A stretch of DNA of 64,000 nucleotides from JANQIO01 sp043585095 (GCA_043585095.1 CP121321.1:992001-1056000); one strand, 5' to 3'; positions 44,342 to 53,508 are shown, counted from the stretch's first letter. Numbers and translations are program-made. Notes: a model not told the origin generated them from the sequence alone.

Positions 44342-44686
44342 CTACGCGGGAGCGTCGGGCGCATCTGGCGCGTCGGGTGGGCAAGGTGGCTTGCGCCGCT
44401 GCTCATGGCGCTCCCGCATAGCACCCCGGTGGGCTTCCAGTTTGGCGAGCTGTTCTTTACTTAGCGTTGCTCGCACTTGTTCGCGCATTTCTCGTCGCGG
44501 TATGTCTTGCTCATGAATCGCGCGAATCTGCGCGACTTGGCTGTCACTCAAGTCTAAATGCTCTTGCATGCGCAGCAGTCGTGCTTCTGGGTCGGCATGC
44601 ATGCCGCCTCCAGGTGATTGGAACGCCAGCGCAGAGCCTGCGCCGATGGCCAGGGCCATGCCTAATATGATTGCGGTGCGTTTCAT
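44342..44686 (-). CDS. Spy/CpxP-like small periplasmic protein
   Basis: A 114-residue exported protein. After a signal peptide (ILGMALAIGAGSALA) it has the two-helix LTxxQ-type core: HLDLSDSQVAQIRAIHEQ and RATLSKEQLAKLEAHRGAM. The C-terminus is a Pro-Asp-Ala repeat (PDAPDAPDAPA) after KPPCPP. Spy/CpxP-like proteins are chaperones or sensors for envelope or metal stress; this one could also be a metal-linked variant. ATG 44686. No two-component partner is adjacent, so control by Cpx/Bae-type systems is unproven. Confidence 0.82.
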   Translation of the reverse strand: MKRTAIILGMALAIGAGSALAFQSPGGGMHADPEARLLRMQEHLDLSDSQVAQIRAIHEQDIPRREMREQVRATLSKEQLAKLEAHRGAMRERHEQRRKPPCPPDAPDAPDAPA

Positions 44687-44787
44687 GGTGCTGTCTCCTC
44701 TTTGATTGACGAGGTCATTACAGCAGCATCTCGTGTAAGTGAGTGTGTAGCTTGGCAAAGAGTTGTAAAGGTGAAACGCGCAGGGCT

Positions 44788-45483
44788 CTATCGATTTTGC
44801 CTGGCAGCCTCACTAGGGTCCGCTTCCCGCAGGCCGAGGCCGTGCCGCGGGCGAATAAACAAGGCTTCGCAGCTAGCGGTTAAGACATCGCCCGCATACA
44901 TCTCGGCCTGCATTAATGTTTTTCGTCCTTCCACTTTCTCCATCCAGCCTTCCATGCGCAACTCAACGTTGAGCGGCGTGGGCTTGTGGTAGCGAGTGGT
45001 CAGGCGACCGGTCATACCGGGCTGCTTGCCCACCATTTGAGCGGTGCCCAGAAACTGGTCGAATATTGCCGCGACGAAGCCGCCATGAACGTGCCGGGGC
45101 GGTCCTTCATAGGCCCAGCCACAGGTGACCGTGCCATGGGCGCGCTCGCCGTCCATCCAGATGTTCATGCCTGGCGCCAGGGGGTTGCTCCACCCGGCGA
45201 GGGCATTGAGCTCGTGGTTCACTTCCCCTCGCTTGCCGTGGTTGCCATCCTCGTGGAAATCCATCTGCCCGTAGATTCGAGGTGCGCTGGCCAACTCCGC
45301 TGCCTGTGCCTCCAACTGTTCGGCGATGCGCGTCATGGTGTCTACCTCGGGCACTGACGAGACCAGCGCTTCCGTCAGGTCACGCACTGCCTGGGCCACC
45401 CGGCGTTTGGCTTCCCAATGGGCAGAAAAGGGGGGTGTGATGTCGTGCGAAGCAAAAGGGTTGAACAGGGTTTCGTCGTCCAT
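44788..45483 (-). CDS. PaaI-family (hot-dog) thioesterase
   Basis: A 231-residue protein with a hot-dog thioesterase core in its second half (APGMNIWMDGERAHGTVTCG, then HVHGGFVAAIFDQFLGTA, the helix with the conserved acidic residue). The N-terminal ~90 residues are a helical addition. It should hydrolyse acyl- or aryl-CoA thioesters; substrate is not predictable. ATG 45483 with a GGGAG-like site is preferred over the longer frame. Confidence 0.88.
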   Translation of the reverse strand: MDDETLFNPFASHDITPPFSAHWEAKRRVAQAVRDLTEALVSSVPEVDTMTRIAEQLEAQAAELASAPRIYGQMDFHEDGNHGKRGEVNHELNALAGWSNPLAPGMNIWMDGERAHGTVTCGWAYEGPPRHVHGGFVAAIFDQFLGTAQMVGKQPGMTGRLTTRYHKPTPLNVELRMEGWMEKVEGRKTLMQAEMYAGDVLTASCEALFIRPRHGLGLREADPSEAARQNR

Positions 45484-45542
45484 ACGGCTCCCAGACGGCC
45501 AAGGTGGAGAGGCCGTAACTGTCAATCAATCTCAATGAGGTG

Positions 45543-46079
45543 TTAATTATACAGGTGATGGGTGTCGGAAAGATGCGCCTTGGCGACTGCATTTAGTTTG
45601 AGAATGTAAGCCTGATAGTGCTCTTTCAGGTCCAGGAGTTGCTGTTGGTACTCGAATAACTCGCTGCGGGAGTACGTGCTTATGTTGCTGCTCAGCTCGT
45701 CCATCCCGGCGACCAGCAGGTCCCCCCGAAGCTTCAGCTTCAGGTCATACTCAGACAGAATGGCGACCTCAGTGCGAATGATCGAGGATGAGGTCAGTAT
45801 CGCCTTGCGGGTTTCACGATCCGGCGGCGTGCCCTGTGTCACCACCTCTGACACGCCTGCGACATAAAAGGCGAAACTGTCCTTGATTCGGTTGCCGCCG
45901 TCCGTCATGAAGCGAATTTCAAGATTGAAGGCCGCTTCGCGTTCAATTTGGGCGCGTCCAGAGTCGCTATAGAAACCCTGAATGCCGATGAATATAGCAG
46001 CCGCAACAATGCCAAAGATGCCCATGGCAATGACATCTTTAACAAATTCCTGCTTGGCGAGTTCGCCTAGTGTTGGCAT
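45543..46079 (-). CDS. Single-pass membrane protein of unknown function
   Basis: A 178-residue protein (from ATG 46079, MPTLGELAKQEF). It has one hydrophobic helix near the N-terminus (IAMGIFGIVAAAIFIGIQGF) and a long charged helical domain that contains the only sequence detail (ELFEYQQQLLDLKEHYQAYI). I do not recognise a family; it resembles small membrane-anchored coiled-coil proteins. It lies 59 bp upstream of the thioesterase gene on the same strand, so they may share a transcript. Confidence 0.65.
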   Translation of the reverse strand: MPTLGELAKQEFVKDVIAMGIFGIVAAAIFIGIQGFYSDSGRAQIEREAAFNLEIRFMTDGGNRIKDSFAFYVAGVSEVVTQGTPPDRETRKAILTSSSIIRTEVAILSEYDLKLKLRGDLLVAGMDELSSNISTYSRSELFEYQQQLLDLKEHYQAYILKLNAVAKAHLSDTHHLYN

Positions 46080-46343
46080 GGCTGCCGCATTCCCTGAATA
46101 TGACTGGTTCCACCAATAACGGCTGTGCTCCAGCGGCCCTCGATGCGGCCACTGCGCTTTATTGCAGCAAAAATTTACCACCACGTATGGCGACAGCTAA
46201 CAACACAGTCGAGGCGATACTCTAGGCAAAAGTATCAGGCAGGGCAAATACAAAACTATGGATTGTGTAGTAGATGCATTCTTCGCCAGCTGCAACGACT
46301 GGCAACCTTGAGATGGGGTAGTAACGTGCGCCGCTGTGAGGCG

Positions 46344-47477
46344 CTAATCTGTATCCAGCTGCGCGAAACAACTGCGCAATTCGCTCACAAAGGACTCAGG
46401 TTGCTCAAGAGCCGCAAAATGCCCGCCTTTCTCCAGGTGAGACCAATGGATGATGTTAGTGAAACGCTTCTCCGCCCAGCGCCGGGTACTGCGAAAAATC
46501 TCTTTAGGAAAAATAGAAGCCCCAACGGGCATGTGGATTTGCTCAAGGTTGGGATTATTGAAGCTTTCCCAGTAAAGACGACCCGATGAGGCAGCGCTGT
46601 TGGTCAACCAGTACATCATAACGTTATCCAGCATTTCATCTTTGGTGAGAACGTTTTCAGGATGGCCGTCGCAGTCCGTCCAGCTCCAAAATTTTTCGAC
46701 GATCCAGGCCATTTGACCCACCGGGGAGTCGGCCAGGCCGTAACTCAGGGTTTGCGGTCGGGTGCTCTGTTGCTTGGAGTATCCTGAGTCCCAGTGGCTA
46801 TAGTGTTCGAGCCCGGCCAAAGCCTCTTGCTCATACTCTGTGATGTCCTGCAGGCTCTCCTCATCGGGCGGGCATATAGGCATGTTGATGTGGATAGCGT
46901 CGCAGTGCTCAGTCTCAGACAAGCCCATGCATTGGGTGACAAGTGCGCCCCAGTCGCCGCCCTGGGCGACGTAGCGGTCATATCCCAGGCGCGCCATCAG
47001 CTTGCCCCACATCGTGGCGATCTTTTCAGCGGAGGTGCCGGTCGCCGTTGGCTTACCAGAGAAGCCATAGCCGGGCAGACTGGGCACTACCAGGTGGAAC
47101 GCTGGCTCGCCGTTTAGAGGGTTGGTTAATGGATCAATGACCTTGTGAAACTCCACAATAGAGCCAGGCCAACCGTGGGTCATGATCATGGGGCGCGCGT
47201 TTTCTTGCGGGCTGCGCACGTGTAAAAAGTGGATGTCGATGCCATCGATGGTGGTCATGCAGGGATTCCAGTGATTGAGCTTGGCTTCCCAGCGTTTCCA
47301 GTCGTATTTGAACTCCCAGTACTGCGCTATCTCCTGCGCATAGGCCAGAGGCATGCCCTGAGTCCAGTCGTCTACCGTTTCTTTTTCGGGCCAGCGCGTG
47401 CTGCCAAGCCGCTTGTTCAGGCCGTCCAGCGCTGGGCCCTGGATATCAATGGTGTAGGGGACAATGGCGTCACTCAT
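46344..47477 (-). CDS. Epoxide hydrolase (alpha/beta-hydrolase with EHN domain)
   Basis: A 377-residue alpha/beta-hydrolase with the N-terminal epoxide-hydrolase segment (NKRLGSTRWPEKETVDDWTQ). It has the oxyanion motif MTHGWPGSIVEF, the nucleophile Asp in AQGGDWGALVTQ, and the catalytic His in KGGHFAALEQPE. This is the typical layout of a bacterial juvenile-hormone-type or microsomal-like epoxide hydrolase, and it should open epoxides to diols. ATG 47477. It lies between lipid-related and SDR genes but is not clearly in an operon. Confidence 0.9.
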   Translation of the reverse strand: MSDAIVPYTIDIQGPALDGLNKRLGSTRWPEKETVDDWTQGMPLAYAQEIAQYWEFKYDWKRWEAKLNHWNPCMTTIDGIDIHFLHVRSPQENARPMIMTHGWPGSIVEFHKVIDPLTNPLNGEPAFHLVVPSLPGYGFSGKPTATGTSAEKIATMWGKLMARLGYDRYVAQGGDWGALVTQCMGLSETEHCDAIHINMPICPPDEESLQDITEYEQEALAGLEHYSHWDSGYSKQQSTRPQTLSYGLADSPVGQMAWIVEKFWSWTDCDGHPENVLTKDEMLDNVMMYWLTNSAASSGRLYWESFNNPNLEQIHMPVGASIFPKEIFRSTRRWAEKRFTNIIHWSHLEKGGHFAALEQPESFVSELRSCFAQLDTD

Positions 47478-47614
47478 GTGAACTGCTCCTGCTGCCGACC
47501 GCGGGCCGAACGATAAGGGATGAAAACTCCGTAGGCAGGGATGTTACTGAAACGCCGCTCAGGTTAGAACCATAAGCGGCGTGCCAGTTCAGATTTTTGG
47601 TCAGCCTTTGCTAC

Positions 47615-49051
47615 CTAAGCCGCTTCTTGTTCAGGATTTTGATCGTCCCAGTTTTCCAATATTTCGCGAAGCTGCTCCCGGCTTTCCGCCGACTCTTTGG
47701 TCGAGTCAGTCAGGTGAGTGGTGCGCGGCTCGCGGTCGAGGAATAACTTCCCGCTAACCTTGCCGGCTTCGGTAGCGATGGCAAGCCAGTTAATGGTGTC
47801 AGCACCTTCTTCCGGGGTGCGCAGGATAAAGCGAGTGACCTTATGGAACTCTGGCAGCGCTGACTCGACGCCAGGTGTGTCTGCCCATCCGGGATGCATC
47901 GCGTTTACGACAATATTGTCCTGCGCCCAGTCTTCCGCCCACTGCTCGGTTTTGATCATTAAGGCCCGCTTGCAACGCGCGTAGGCCTGAGATCCGGAGT
48001 ATTTGCCCTGGGCATTTTGCAGGTCCCAAACACGTACTTTTTGGCTATACATGCCTCCCGATACGACGTTGATGACGCGCGCTTCACCACGCACATCGGC
48101 GGCTTTGGCTAACAGCGGCCTGAGACCTTCGGTGAGTCGATAAGGGCCTAGTAGCAGTAGCGCAAAGCTTTGCTCAAGCCCCTCTTCGGTTTCTTCGCGA
48201 GGATTGAAAAGCGCGCCAGCATTGTTAATCAGCACATCCACAGGCTCGCCGGCGTCGGTCAGTCTGGCCACCACCGCATCGACGTCGGCCATCAGGCTCA
48301 GATCGGCAATCTGAACGCGGATATTTTTATTGCCCGTGCGTTGCTTCAGTTCCTTGACGAGCGCATCGCCTTTCTTTTTGTTCCTCACAACCAAGGTCAA
48401 ACTAGCACCTTTATAAGCCAAAAATTCTGCGCTTGCCTTGCCAATGCCAGAAGTGGCACCAGTAAGAACGATGTGTTTGTCGCCCATGTAGGCGGACATT
48501 GGATTGAAAAGCTTTTTCATACCGCGTTTGTAGCCGCGCTTGGAGAAGCGGGCTAAGGCTGTCGGCAGGAATCCATCAGCGCGGGCGTTTTCGTCAGAGA
48601 TTTCAGGCACTTCATAGGCATCGTCCAGGGCACGCTTTAGTCCCTTTTGCACCGAGGCGTAGCCCATGCGTTCCAAGCCAGGCTCCGCTTTCTGCGCAAC
48701 TTTCTCCAGCCAGGGCTTCCAGGTAAAGACGGCGGTGTAGTCGAGTTCGCAACCCGTGCTGGTCGGTGTCACGAGTATCGTGTCTTCAACTTCGAAGAAG
48801 CGTCCGCGGCCGATTAGCACGACCTTGCTGTCCGGCTCGTACTCTACGATTTCATACTCCAGCGGAAGGCTTCCCACCGGGGCGTCGCATACCACTTTGA
48901 ATCGGCTGCCGACGCCAACGGGCTGCTCGTCCAGTCGTTCGGTATAGACGGCGGTCGCGTCCCACTCAACGCAAGTTGAGAAGTCAGATACGTAGGTGAA
49001 TACCTCGTGTGCCGGACGCTCGATGTGAATGGTTTGATGTAGCGTTGTCAT
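47615..49051 (-). CDS. SRPBCC-SDR fusion protein
   Basis: A 478-residue protein. Residues 1-~150 are an SRPBCC (START-like/polyketide cyclase) domain: HIERPAHEVFTYVSDFSTCV, GSRFKVVCDAPVGSL and a C-terminal amphipathic helix. Residues ~190-470 are a classical SDR: GMKKLFNP, IVLTGATSGIGKASAEFLAY (Rossmann motif), NNAGALFNP, and YARCKRALMIKTEQWA (Tyr-x-x-x-Lys). The SDR half resembles retinol-dehydrogenase-like enzymes that reduce lipids or steroids; the START-like half could bind the hydrophobic substrate. ATG 49051 (MTTLHQ) is chosen; the frame extends further upstream without conservation. Confidence 0.88.
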   Translation of the reverse strand: MTTLHQTIHIERPAHEVFTYVSDFSTCVEWDATAVYTERLDEQPVGVGSRFKVVCDAPVGSLPLEYEIVEYEPDSKVVLIGRGRFFEVEDTILVTPTSTGCELDYTAVFTWKPWLEKVAQKAEPGLERMGYASVQKGLKRALDDAYEVPEISDENARADGFLPTALARFSKRGYKRGMKKLFNPMSAYMGDKHIVLTGATSGIGKASAEFLAYKGASLTLVVRNKKKGDALVKELKQRTGNKNIRVQIADLSLMADVDAVVARLTDAGEPVDVLINNAGALFNPREETEEGLEQSFALLLLGPYRLTEGLRPLLAKAADVRGEARVINVVSGGMYSQKVRVWDLQNAQGKYSGSQAYARCKRALMIKTEQWAEDWAQDNIVVNAMHPGWADTPGVESALPEFHKVTRFILRTPEEGADTINWLAIATEAGKVSGKLFLDREPRTTHLTDSTKESAESREQLREILENWDDQNPEQEAA

Positions 49052-49177
49052 TTCGAACCCAGTATGAACAGAATATGCACAAGATACGGCTGTGTCTGCG
49101 CTTTCGATCACTGATCTTGGCCGTTCCTGTGGCCGTAAACATCTTGAATACAGCGACATCTGCACTGGACAGTGGCT

Positions 49178-50071
49178 ATGCATATTCTTGTTACCGGCGG
49201 TACCGGCTTTATAGGCCAACCATTAGTGTCGGCCCTGCTGGGCGCCGGACATACGCTGGTGGTGTTAACGCGTTCTGCTGACCATGACGCCAAGCCCGGC
49301 CTACGCTATGTGCAAGACTTGTCTGAGATTGATGGCGGAGAGGGTTTTCAGGCATTTATAAACCTTGCCGGCGAAGGCATTGCCGATAAGCGCTGGACCG
49401 AATCTCGCAAGCAGGAACTGATGGACAGCCGCATTGATACTACGCGTGCGCTGCGTGCGCTGGCCGGGAGGCTGCGCAATCCGCCCGCCGTGCTGCTGAG
49501 CGCGTCAGCGGTAGGGTATTACGGTCCGCAACAGGATCTCGTTTTGCCGGAGAGTGCTGAAAGCGTAGACAGCTTCTCCCACCGTCTATGCTTAGCTTGG
49601 GAGTCTGAGGCGCAGGCCTTCGTGGAACTCGGCACGCGTGTTTGCGTAATGCGCCTGGGCGTGGTGCTGGGCAAGGACGGCGGGGCATTCGACCAGTTGC
49701 GCAAATCTGTCCAGTTCGGCGTCGCCACCTACATGGGATCCGGCCGTCAATGGCTAAGTTGGATACACCGGGACGATGTCATAGGGGCCGTTGAATTTCT
49801 GCTGTCCGCCTCAGGCTTAAGCGGCGCGGTTAACCTGACCGCCCCTGAACCGGTTACCAATCTTGGCTTCAGCGAAGCGCTAAAGGCGGAGCAAGGCGGT
49901 TTTATTGTGCTTCCAATACCGGGAGTTCTTATGCGCGTTGCCCTGGGCGAGATGGCAGAAGAATTGTTGCTGACGGGTCAGCGCGTTATTCCACAGCGTC
50001 TGGGCGAAAAAGGCTTTGTATTTCGCTATCCGGCGCTAGCCGATGCACTGCCTGAGCTGCTCGCCAGCTGA
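49178..50071 (+). CDS. TIGR01777-type NAD-dependent epimerase
   Basis: A ~297-residue SDR-related protein of the TIGR01777 / SDR39U1 family (E. coli YfcH-like). It has HILVTGGTGFIGQPLVSALL, FINLAGEGIADKRWTESRKQ, VLLSASAVGYYGPQ and the C-terminal NLTAPEPVTNLGFSEALKA. The biochemical role is unknown; the family is widespread. ATG 49178 is chosen over GTG 49172. Its last 46 bp overlap the 3' end of the convergent Sir2 gene. Confidence 0.92.
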   Translation: MHILVTGGTGFIGQPLVSALLGAGHTLVVLTRSADHDAKPGLRYVQDLSEIDGGEGFQAFINLAGEGIADKRWTESRKQELMDSRIDTTRALRALAGRLRNPPAVLLSASAVGYYGPQQDLVLPESAESVDSFSHRLCLAWESEAQAFVELGTRVCVMRLGVVLGKDGGAFDQLRKSVQFGVATYMGSGRQWLSWIHRDDVIGAVEFLLSASGLSGAVNLTAPEPVTNLGFSEALKAEQGGFIVLPIPGVLMRVALGEMAEELLLTGQRVIPQRLGEKGFVFRYPALADALPELLAS

Positions 50072-50859
50072 TCGAGAATGTCGCCCGCATCTGCCTCTAT
50101 TTTGAGGCTAGCCAGCGAGTCTGCCCGGGTGTCGCCCTTATTGATAATGATCAGAGGCTTGTTCGCTTTGTGCGCCATGCGCGCAAATCTGAATCCCGAG
50201 AACACCATCAAGGATGAGCCGACTACTAGCAGCGCATCGTGCTCTTCAATCGCAGCACTGATCCGGTCAACACGCTCTCGCGGCACGGCGCCGCCAAAGA
50301 ACACCACGTCCGGCATCAAGGTGCCGCCGCAGGCTTTGCAGTTTGGCACCTGCATGGCCTCAACCACATAGTCGTCTACCTCGGCATCGCCGTCGGGGCG
50401 AATGTCGGCGATGGCCTGATCCCAATCCGGATTCAATGCGGCCAACTCGCTTTGTAACTGCACCCGGTCTACGTAGGCCATGCAGTCCAGACAGCGTGCG
50501 CGATCCAAACGGCCATGAAGATCAACGACCTGCTGATGTCCAGCCGCTTGATGCAGCCGGTCTACATTCTGAGTTGCAAGCAATGGGATATGCCCGCTCG
50601 CCTCCAGCGCGGCTAGCGCGTGGTGGGCGCGATTTGGCTGCGATGCGGCCACATACGTCCAGCCCGCCATGCTGCGCGCCCAGTAGCGGCGTCGCTTTGC
50701 TTCCTGGCCGATAAATTCCTGATGCTGAATGGGGTCACTGCGCTGCCATTCACCGCGGTGGTTTCTGTAGGTTGGAATGCCAGAGTCCACGGATATCCCG
50801 GCGCCGGTCAGTGCTACCCAGCGAGGGTACTGGTCCAGCAAATCCTGCAGCGCCTTCAC
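50026..50859 (-). CDS. Sir2-family NAD-dependent deacetylase
   Basis: A ~277-residue sirtuin starting at GTG 50859. It shows ALTGAGISVDSGIPTYRNHR (NAD binding), ATQNVDRLHQAAGHQQVVDL with the catalytic HG (DLHGRLD), the zinc site CLDC ... CKACGG, and VFFGGAVP with VVGSSLMVF. Sirtuins deacylate lysines in proteins such as acetyl-CoA synthetase. The GTG start overlaps the stop of the upstream DCC gene by one base (TAGTG), indicating translational coupling. Because its 3' end overlaps the TIGR01777 gene by 46 bp, expression of the two may interfere. Confidence 0.92.
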   Translation of the reverse strand: MKALQDLLDQYPRWVALTGAGISVDSGIPTYRNHRGEWQRSDPIQHQEFIGQEAKRRRYWARSMAGWTYVAASQPNRAHHALAALEASGHIPLLATQNVDRLHQAAGHQQVVDLHGRLDRARCLDCMAYVDRVQLQSELAALNPDWDQAIADIRPDGDAEVDDYVVEAMQVPNCKACGGTLMPDVVFFGGAVPRERVDRISAAIEEHDALLVVGSSLMVFSGFRFARMAHKANKPLIIINKGDTRADSLASLKIEADAGDILDQLASSSGSASASAG

Positions 50860-51227
50860 TATTCGGCACACTCCCCACAACCGTATAAACGGCTGTAGCG
50901 CTTGCGTGCCCAGAACGCGTAAATACGGTCGGCAACGGGGCCAATCAAGGGCCAGCGCAGCACGGAGAACAGCCAGCCCCAGCGGGTATGCGACCAGGCC
51001 TGTATGGTCGCATCGACGCCCATAAGCCACTGTCCCTGTGCAGTCAAACAGTGCAGCGTGGTCAGTTTTTCCAGACGCGTTGGCGCTCCGCTTGCATCCG
51101 GCACGGTGTGTAGATCAACCAGCCGCAATTCCGGATCGGCAATGCGAGTGAGCAGGCGCACTTCGCGCATGCACAGCGGGCACTTACCATCGTAGTAGAG
51201 CGTGTCCTGTTGCCCGAGTTCAGTCAT
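50859..51227 (-). CDS. DCC thiol-disulfide oxidoreductase-like protein (DUF393)
   Basis: A 122-residue protein starting LYYDGKCPLCMREVRLLTRI, with the CxxC-containing DCC motif DGKCPLC and a C-terminal hydrophobic/aromatic helix (GWLFSVLRWPLIGPVADRIY) ending YSRLYGCGECAE. DCC proteins are thioredoxin-fold-like, of uncertain redox role. The stop overlaps the GTG of the sirtuin gene by one base. The coupling suggests these two form one operon, perhaps controlled by redox or NAD status; that is inference. Confidence 0.9.
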   Translation of the reverse strand: MTELGQQDTLYYDGKCPLCMREVRLLTRIADPELRLVDLHTVPDASGAPTRLEKLTTLHCLTAQGQWLMGVDATIQAWSHTRWGWLFSVLRWPLIGPVADRIYAFWARKRYSRLYGCGECAE

Positions 51228-51292
51228 AATCCCTTTGCTTGAACGGGCCGCTGTGGCCCCGATTGGTTTTGATACGTTAGGAACCCCATAAC

Positions 51293-51958
51293 ATGATTAC
51301 TTTGCATGGCTTTGCGTACAGCAATTACTACAACGCGGTAAAACACGTGCTGATGTACAAGGGTATCGAGTTTCAAGAGGACGAACAGTACGGTGATGAT
51401 CCCGCATATCTCGACATCAGTCCGCTGGGCAAAATTCCTGCGCTAACAACGGCTGAAGGTGTTCATCTCAGTGAGACAACGGTTTGCTGCGAGTACCTGG
51501 AAGAGGTGTTTACAGACGTACCGCTATTACCCGCGGACCCGATCGCCAGAGCAAAGGTCAGGCAGATTATGAAATTGTCGGAGTGCTATATCGAGCTGGC
51601 CTGCCGGCGGTTAATCCCTTTCTTGTTCATGGGCGTCGAAGCGCCCGCAGCGCTGGCGCAGGAAGTGCGGGAGACCGTGCAGCGCGGCGTGGATGGCCTC
51701 AATCGGATTTGCGCCTTCGAGCCGTGGATAGCCGGCGAAGAATTTTCACTGGCCGATATCTACGTGCGATATGTGATGGCAGTTGCAGTGACGGCCGGCA
51801 AAGAGAAACTGGACTGGGATATACCGGCGGAGATCGAAGGTATGCCTGTGTGGTTGGAAGCGATGGCGGAAACCGATATCTCTAAAGCCATCGATGCGGA
51901 TCAAGCGGCCAATGCTCCTGCCTTTTTTGACATGCTTAAGCGGCGCTACGGGATTTGA
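51293..51958 (+). CDS. Glutathione S-transferase family protein
   Basis: A 221-residue GST. It has an N-terminal thioredoxin-fold domain (ITLHGFAYSNYYNAVKHVLM, GKIPALTTAEGVHLSETTVC) and an all-helical C-terminal domain (EEFSLADIYVRYVMAVAVTA, with the N-capping DxxF-like region). The active-site Ser/Tyr near position 9-12 would contact glutathione. Substrate is unknown. It is divergent from the DCC/sirtuin operon and convergent with the flavin reductase. Confidence 0.9.
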   Translation: MITLHGFAYSNYYNAVKHVLMYKGIEFQEDEQYGDDPAYLDISPLGKIPALTTAEGVHLSETTVCCEYLEEVFTDVPLLPADPIARAKVRQIMKLSECYIELACRRLIPFLFMGVEAPAALAQEVRETVQRGVDGLNRICAFEPWIAGEEFSLADIYVRYVMAVAVTAGKEKLDWDIPAEIEGMPVWLEAMAETDISKAIDADQAANAPAFFDMLKRRYGI

Positions 51959-51971
51959 TGCGGCTTTCAGG

Positions 51972-52607
51972 TCAGTCCCCGGAATCAAGCCGCTCCAGCG
52001 GCTTGTCGGGCTTGGCATAGCTCATGCGCGCTATCGAGCTGACGCGATAATAGTGATCCAGCCCGCCGACGCTGATGCTACCTATACGATGCAGGTCGAT
52101 CGCACCATCCTCGGCAATAGCATCCTCTTGCACCCTGACTTCGACGACTTCGCCGATAACAAAGTGGGTGCCATTAATATCCAAATCGATGGTTTGTTTG
52201 TGTTGTAAACCGATGCTCAAGGGCGACTCGGCGACATAGGGTGCGGAGAGACTGCCCTTTATGGCGGTGAGGCCCACCGCGTCAAATTCAGAGCCGTCGT
52301 AACGTGCCGAGGTCTGATGCGCCGCTTTGAAGAATGCCTCGGTGACATGGTTGATCGTGTAACAGCCCGTCGCTGTAATATTCTCAAGCGTGTGTCTGGA
52401 AACAGAATTGGGTCTGCTGATGATGCCTAACAAAGGCGGGTGAGCGCCAACGTGACATACCGAGTTGAAGATGGCTAGATTATGCTCGCCGTCTGCACCC
52501 ACGGTACCAATGAGCTGGGCCGGCCTCAAACCCGACAAGCCGTTGATAAACGCAGCGCGATAGCGGGAGTCCATGGCGGCTATATCGCCGCCGGATAGAG
52601 TCAGCAT
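51972..52607 (-). CDS. Flavin reductase-family protein
   Basis: A ~211-residue FMN-binding split-barrel protein: GLRPAQLIGTVGADGEHNLA, FNSVCHVGAHPPLLGII, RHTLENITATGCYTINHV, and the later HFVIGEVVEVRV. These are flavin-reductase-like signatures, so it may reduce FMN with NAD(P)H for a monooxygenase or act as a flavoprotein itself. The start is uncertain: ATG 52607 (MLTLSGG) or ATG 52574 (MDSRYRAAF). It follows the glutathione peroxidase gene on the same strand with a 25-bp gap. Confidence 0.85.
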   Translation of the reverse strand: MLTLSGGDIAAMDSRYRAAFINGLSGLRPAQLIGTVGADGEHNLAIFNSVCHVGAHPPLLGIISRPNSVSRHTLENITATGCYTINHVTEAFFKAAHQTSARYDGSEFDAVGLTAIKGSLSAPYVAESPLSIGLQHKQTIDLDINGTHFVIGEVVEVRVQEDAIAEDGAIDLHRIGSISVGGLDHYYRVSSIARMSYAKPDKPLERLDSGD

Positions 52608-52632
52608 AAAACCAGACTGCGCTTGGCGTTGC

Positions 52633-53196
52633 TCAATTTGCTGCGAGAGCGCTTTCAATGGCGCTGCGCAGTTCGGCGCTTTCCGGTGCGGTACTGCTAC
52701 CCCACTTAGCGACCACGTTACCCTTGCTATCAATGAGGTACTTATTAAAGTTCCAGCGGGGTGCGCCTTGCTTCGCGGCGAGTTGCGCGAACAGCGGGTG
52801 TGCTTCGCTGCCCTTAACCGCAATCTCTTCGTACATATCAAAGGTGACACCATAGTTCACGTAGCAGACTTCGGCGGTCTTCTCAGCGCTATCGGCCTCC
52901 TGATTAAAGGAGTCGGAAGGAAAGCCGGCCACTGCAAGCCCCTGATCTTTGTAGTCCTGATAAAGCGCCTCCAGACCTTTGAACTGGGGCGTAAAGCCAC
53001 AGTGGCTGGCGGTATTAATGACTAAAACAGGCTTGCCCGCATAGGCGTCACACAGCTTGACTGAGTCTTTAGAGCGCAGCTTCTGCATCGTATGGTCTAA
53101 CACTTCGGGACAGTTTGCTGCCGCTTGCCCTGGCAAGGCGAGAAGCGCACAGGCTGCCAGCAGTAGTGAAGTCAAACCGCGTTGCAAGTAGATCAT
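52633..53196 (-). CDS. Glutathione peroxidase (cysteine type), secreted
   Basis: A ~187-residue glutathione peroxidase-fold protein with a signal peptide (LTSLLLAACALLALPGQAAA). The peroxidatic Cys is in LVINTASHCGFTPQFKGLEA, followed by GFPSDSFNQEADSAEKTAEV and WNFNKYLIDSKGNVVAKWGS. Cys takes the place of selenocysteine, as in most bacterial Gpx. It should reduce peroxides in the periplasm using thioredoxin-like or glutathione donors. ATG 53196 has GAGGA upstream; ATG 53211 is an alternative. Likely one transcript with the flavin reductase. Confidence 0.9.
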   Translation of the reverse strand: MIYLQRGLTSLLLAACALLALPGQAAANCPEVLDHTMQKLRSKDSVKLCDAYAGKPVLVINTASHCGFTPQFKGLEALYQDYKDQGLAVAGFPSDSFNQEADSAEKTAEVCYVNYGVTFDMYEEIAVKGSEAHPLFAQLAAKQGAPRWNFNKYLIDSKGNVVAKWGSSTAPESAELRSAIESALAAN

Positions 53197-53508
53197 TTTG
53201 ATGGTCCTCATAGGTTTATGCTTGTTACGCGGTACAGGGGAAAAGCGTTTACCTCTCGAGTGCCGCTGCTGGAGATTTGTATAGGTATTTCGGTATGGAA
53301 GCGAACGCCAGGGGACATTGTGCCGATCTGTTGGCCGGAACAGTCCAGATTAGGCCGCAGCTTCGCGAGTGTGTCTTGTGTCTGCCCTCGCGTTATCAGC
53401 ACCCGTGTGACCACAACCGATGGAGTTGAAGCAGTCAGGTATGAGATAGCTATACCCGTAAACAGCTAGATAGCTAGATCGGTAAAAAGCGAGCCGGGCG
53501 CACAACTT

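Noticed and set aside
44342..44390. PDA tripeptide repeat at the end of the Spy-like protein as a mobile or variable repeat
   Set aside because: Only about three short units; a common low-complexity tail rather than a notable repeat array.
53212..53508. Small rightward frames (to about 95 codons) downstream of glutathione peroxidase
   Set aside because: No ribosome-binding site or recognisable pattern; I see nothing reliable in this 297-bp gap.
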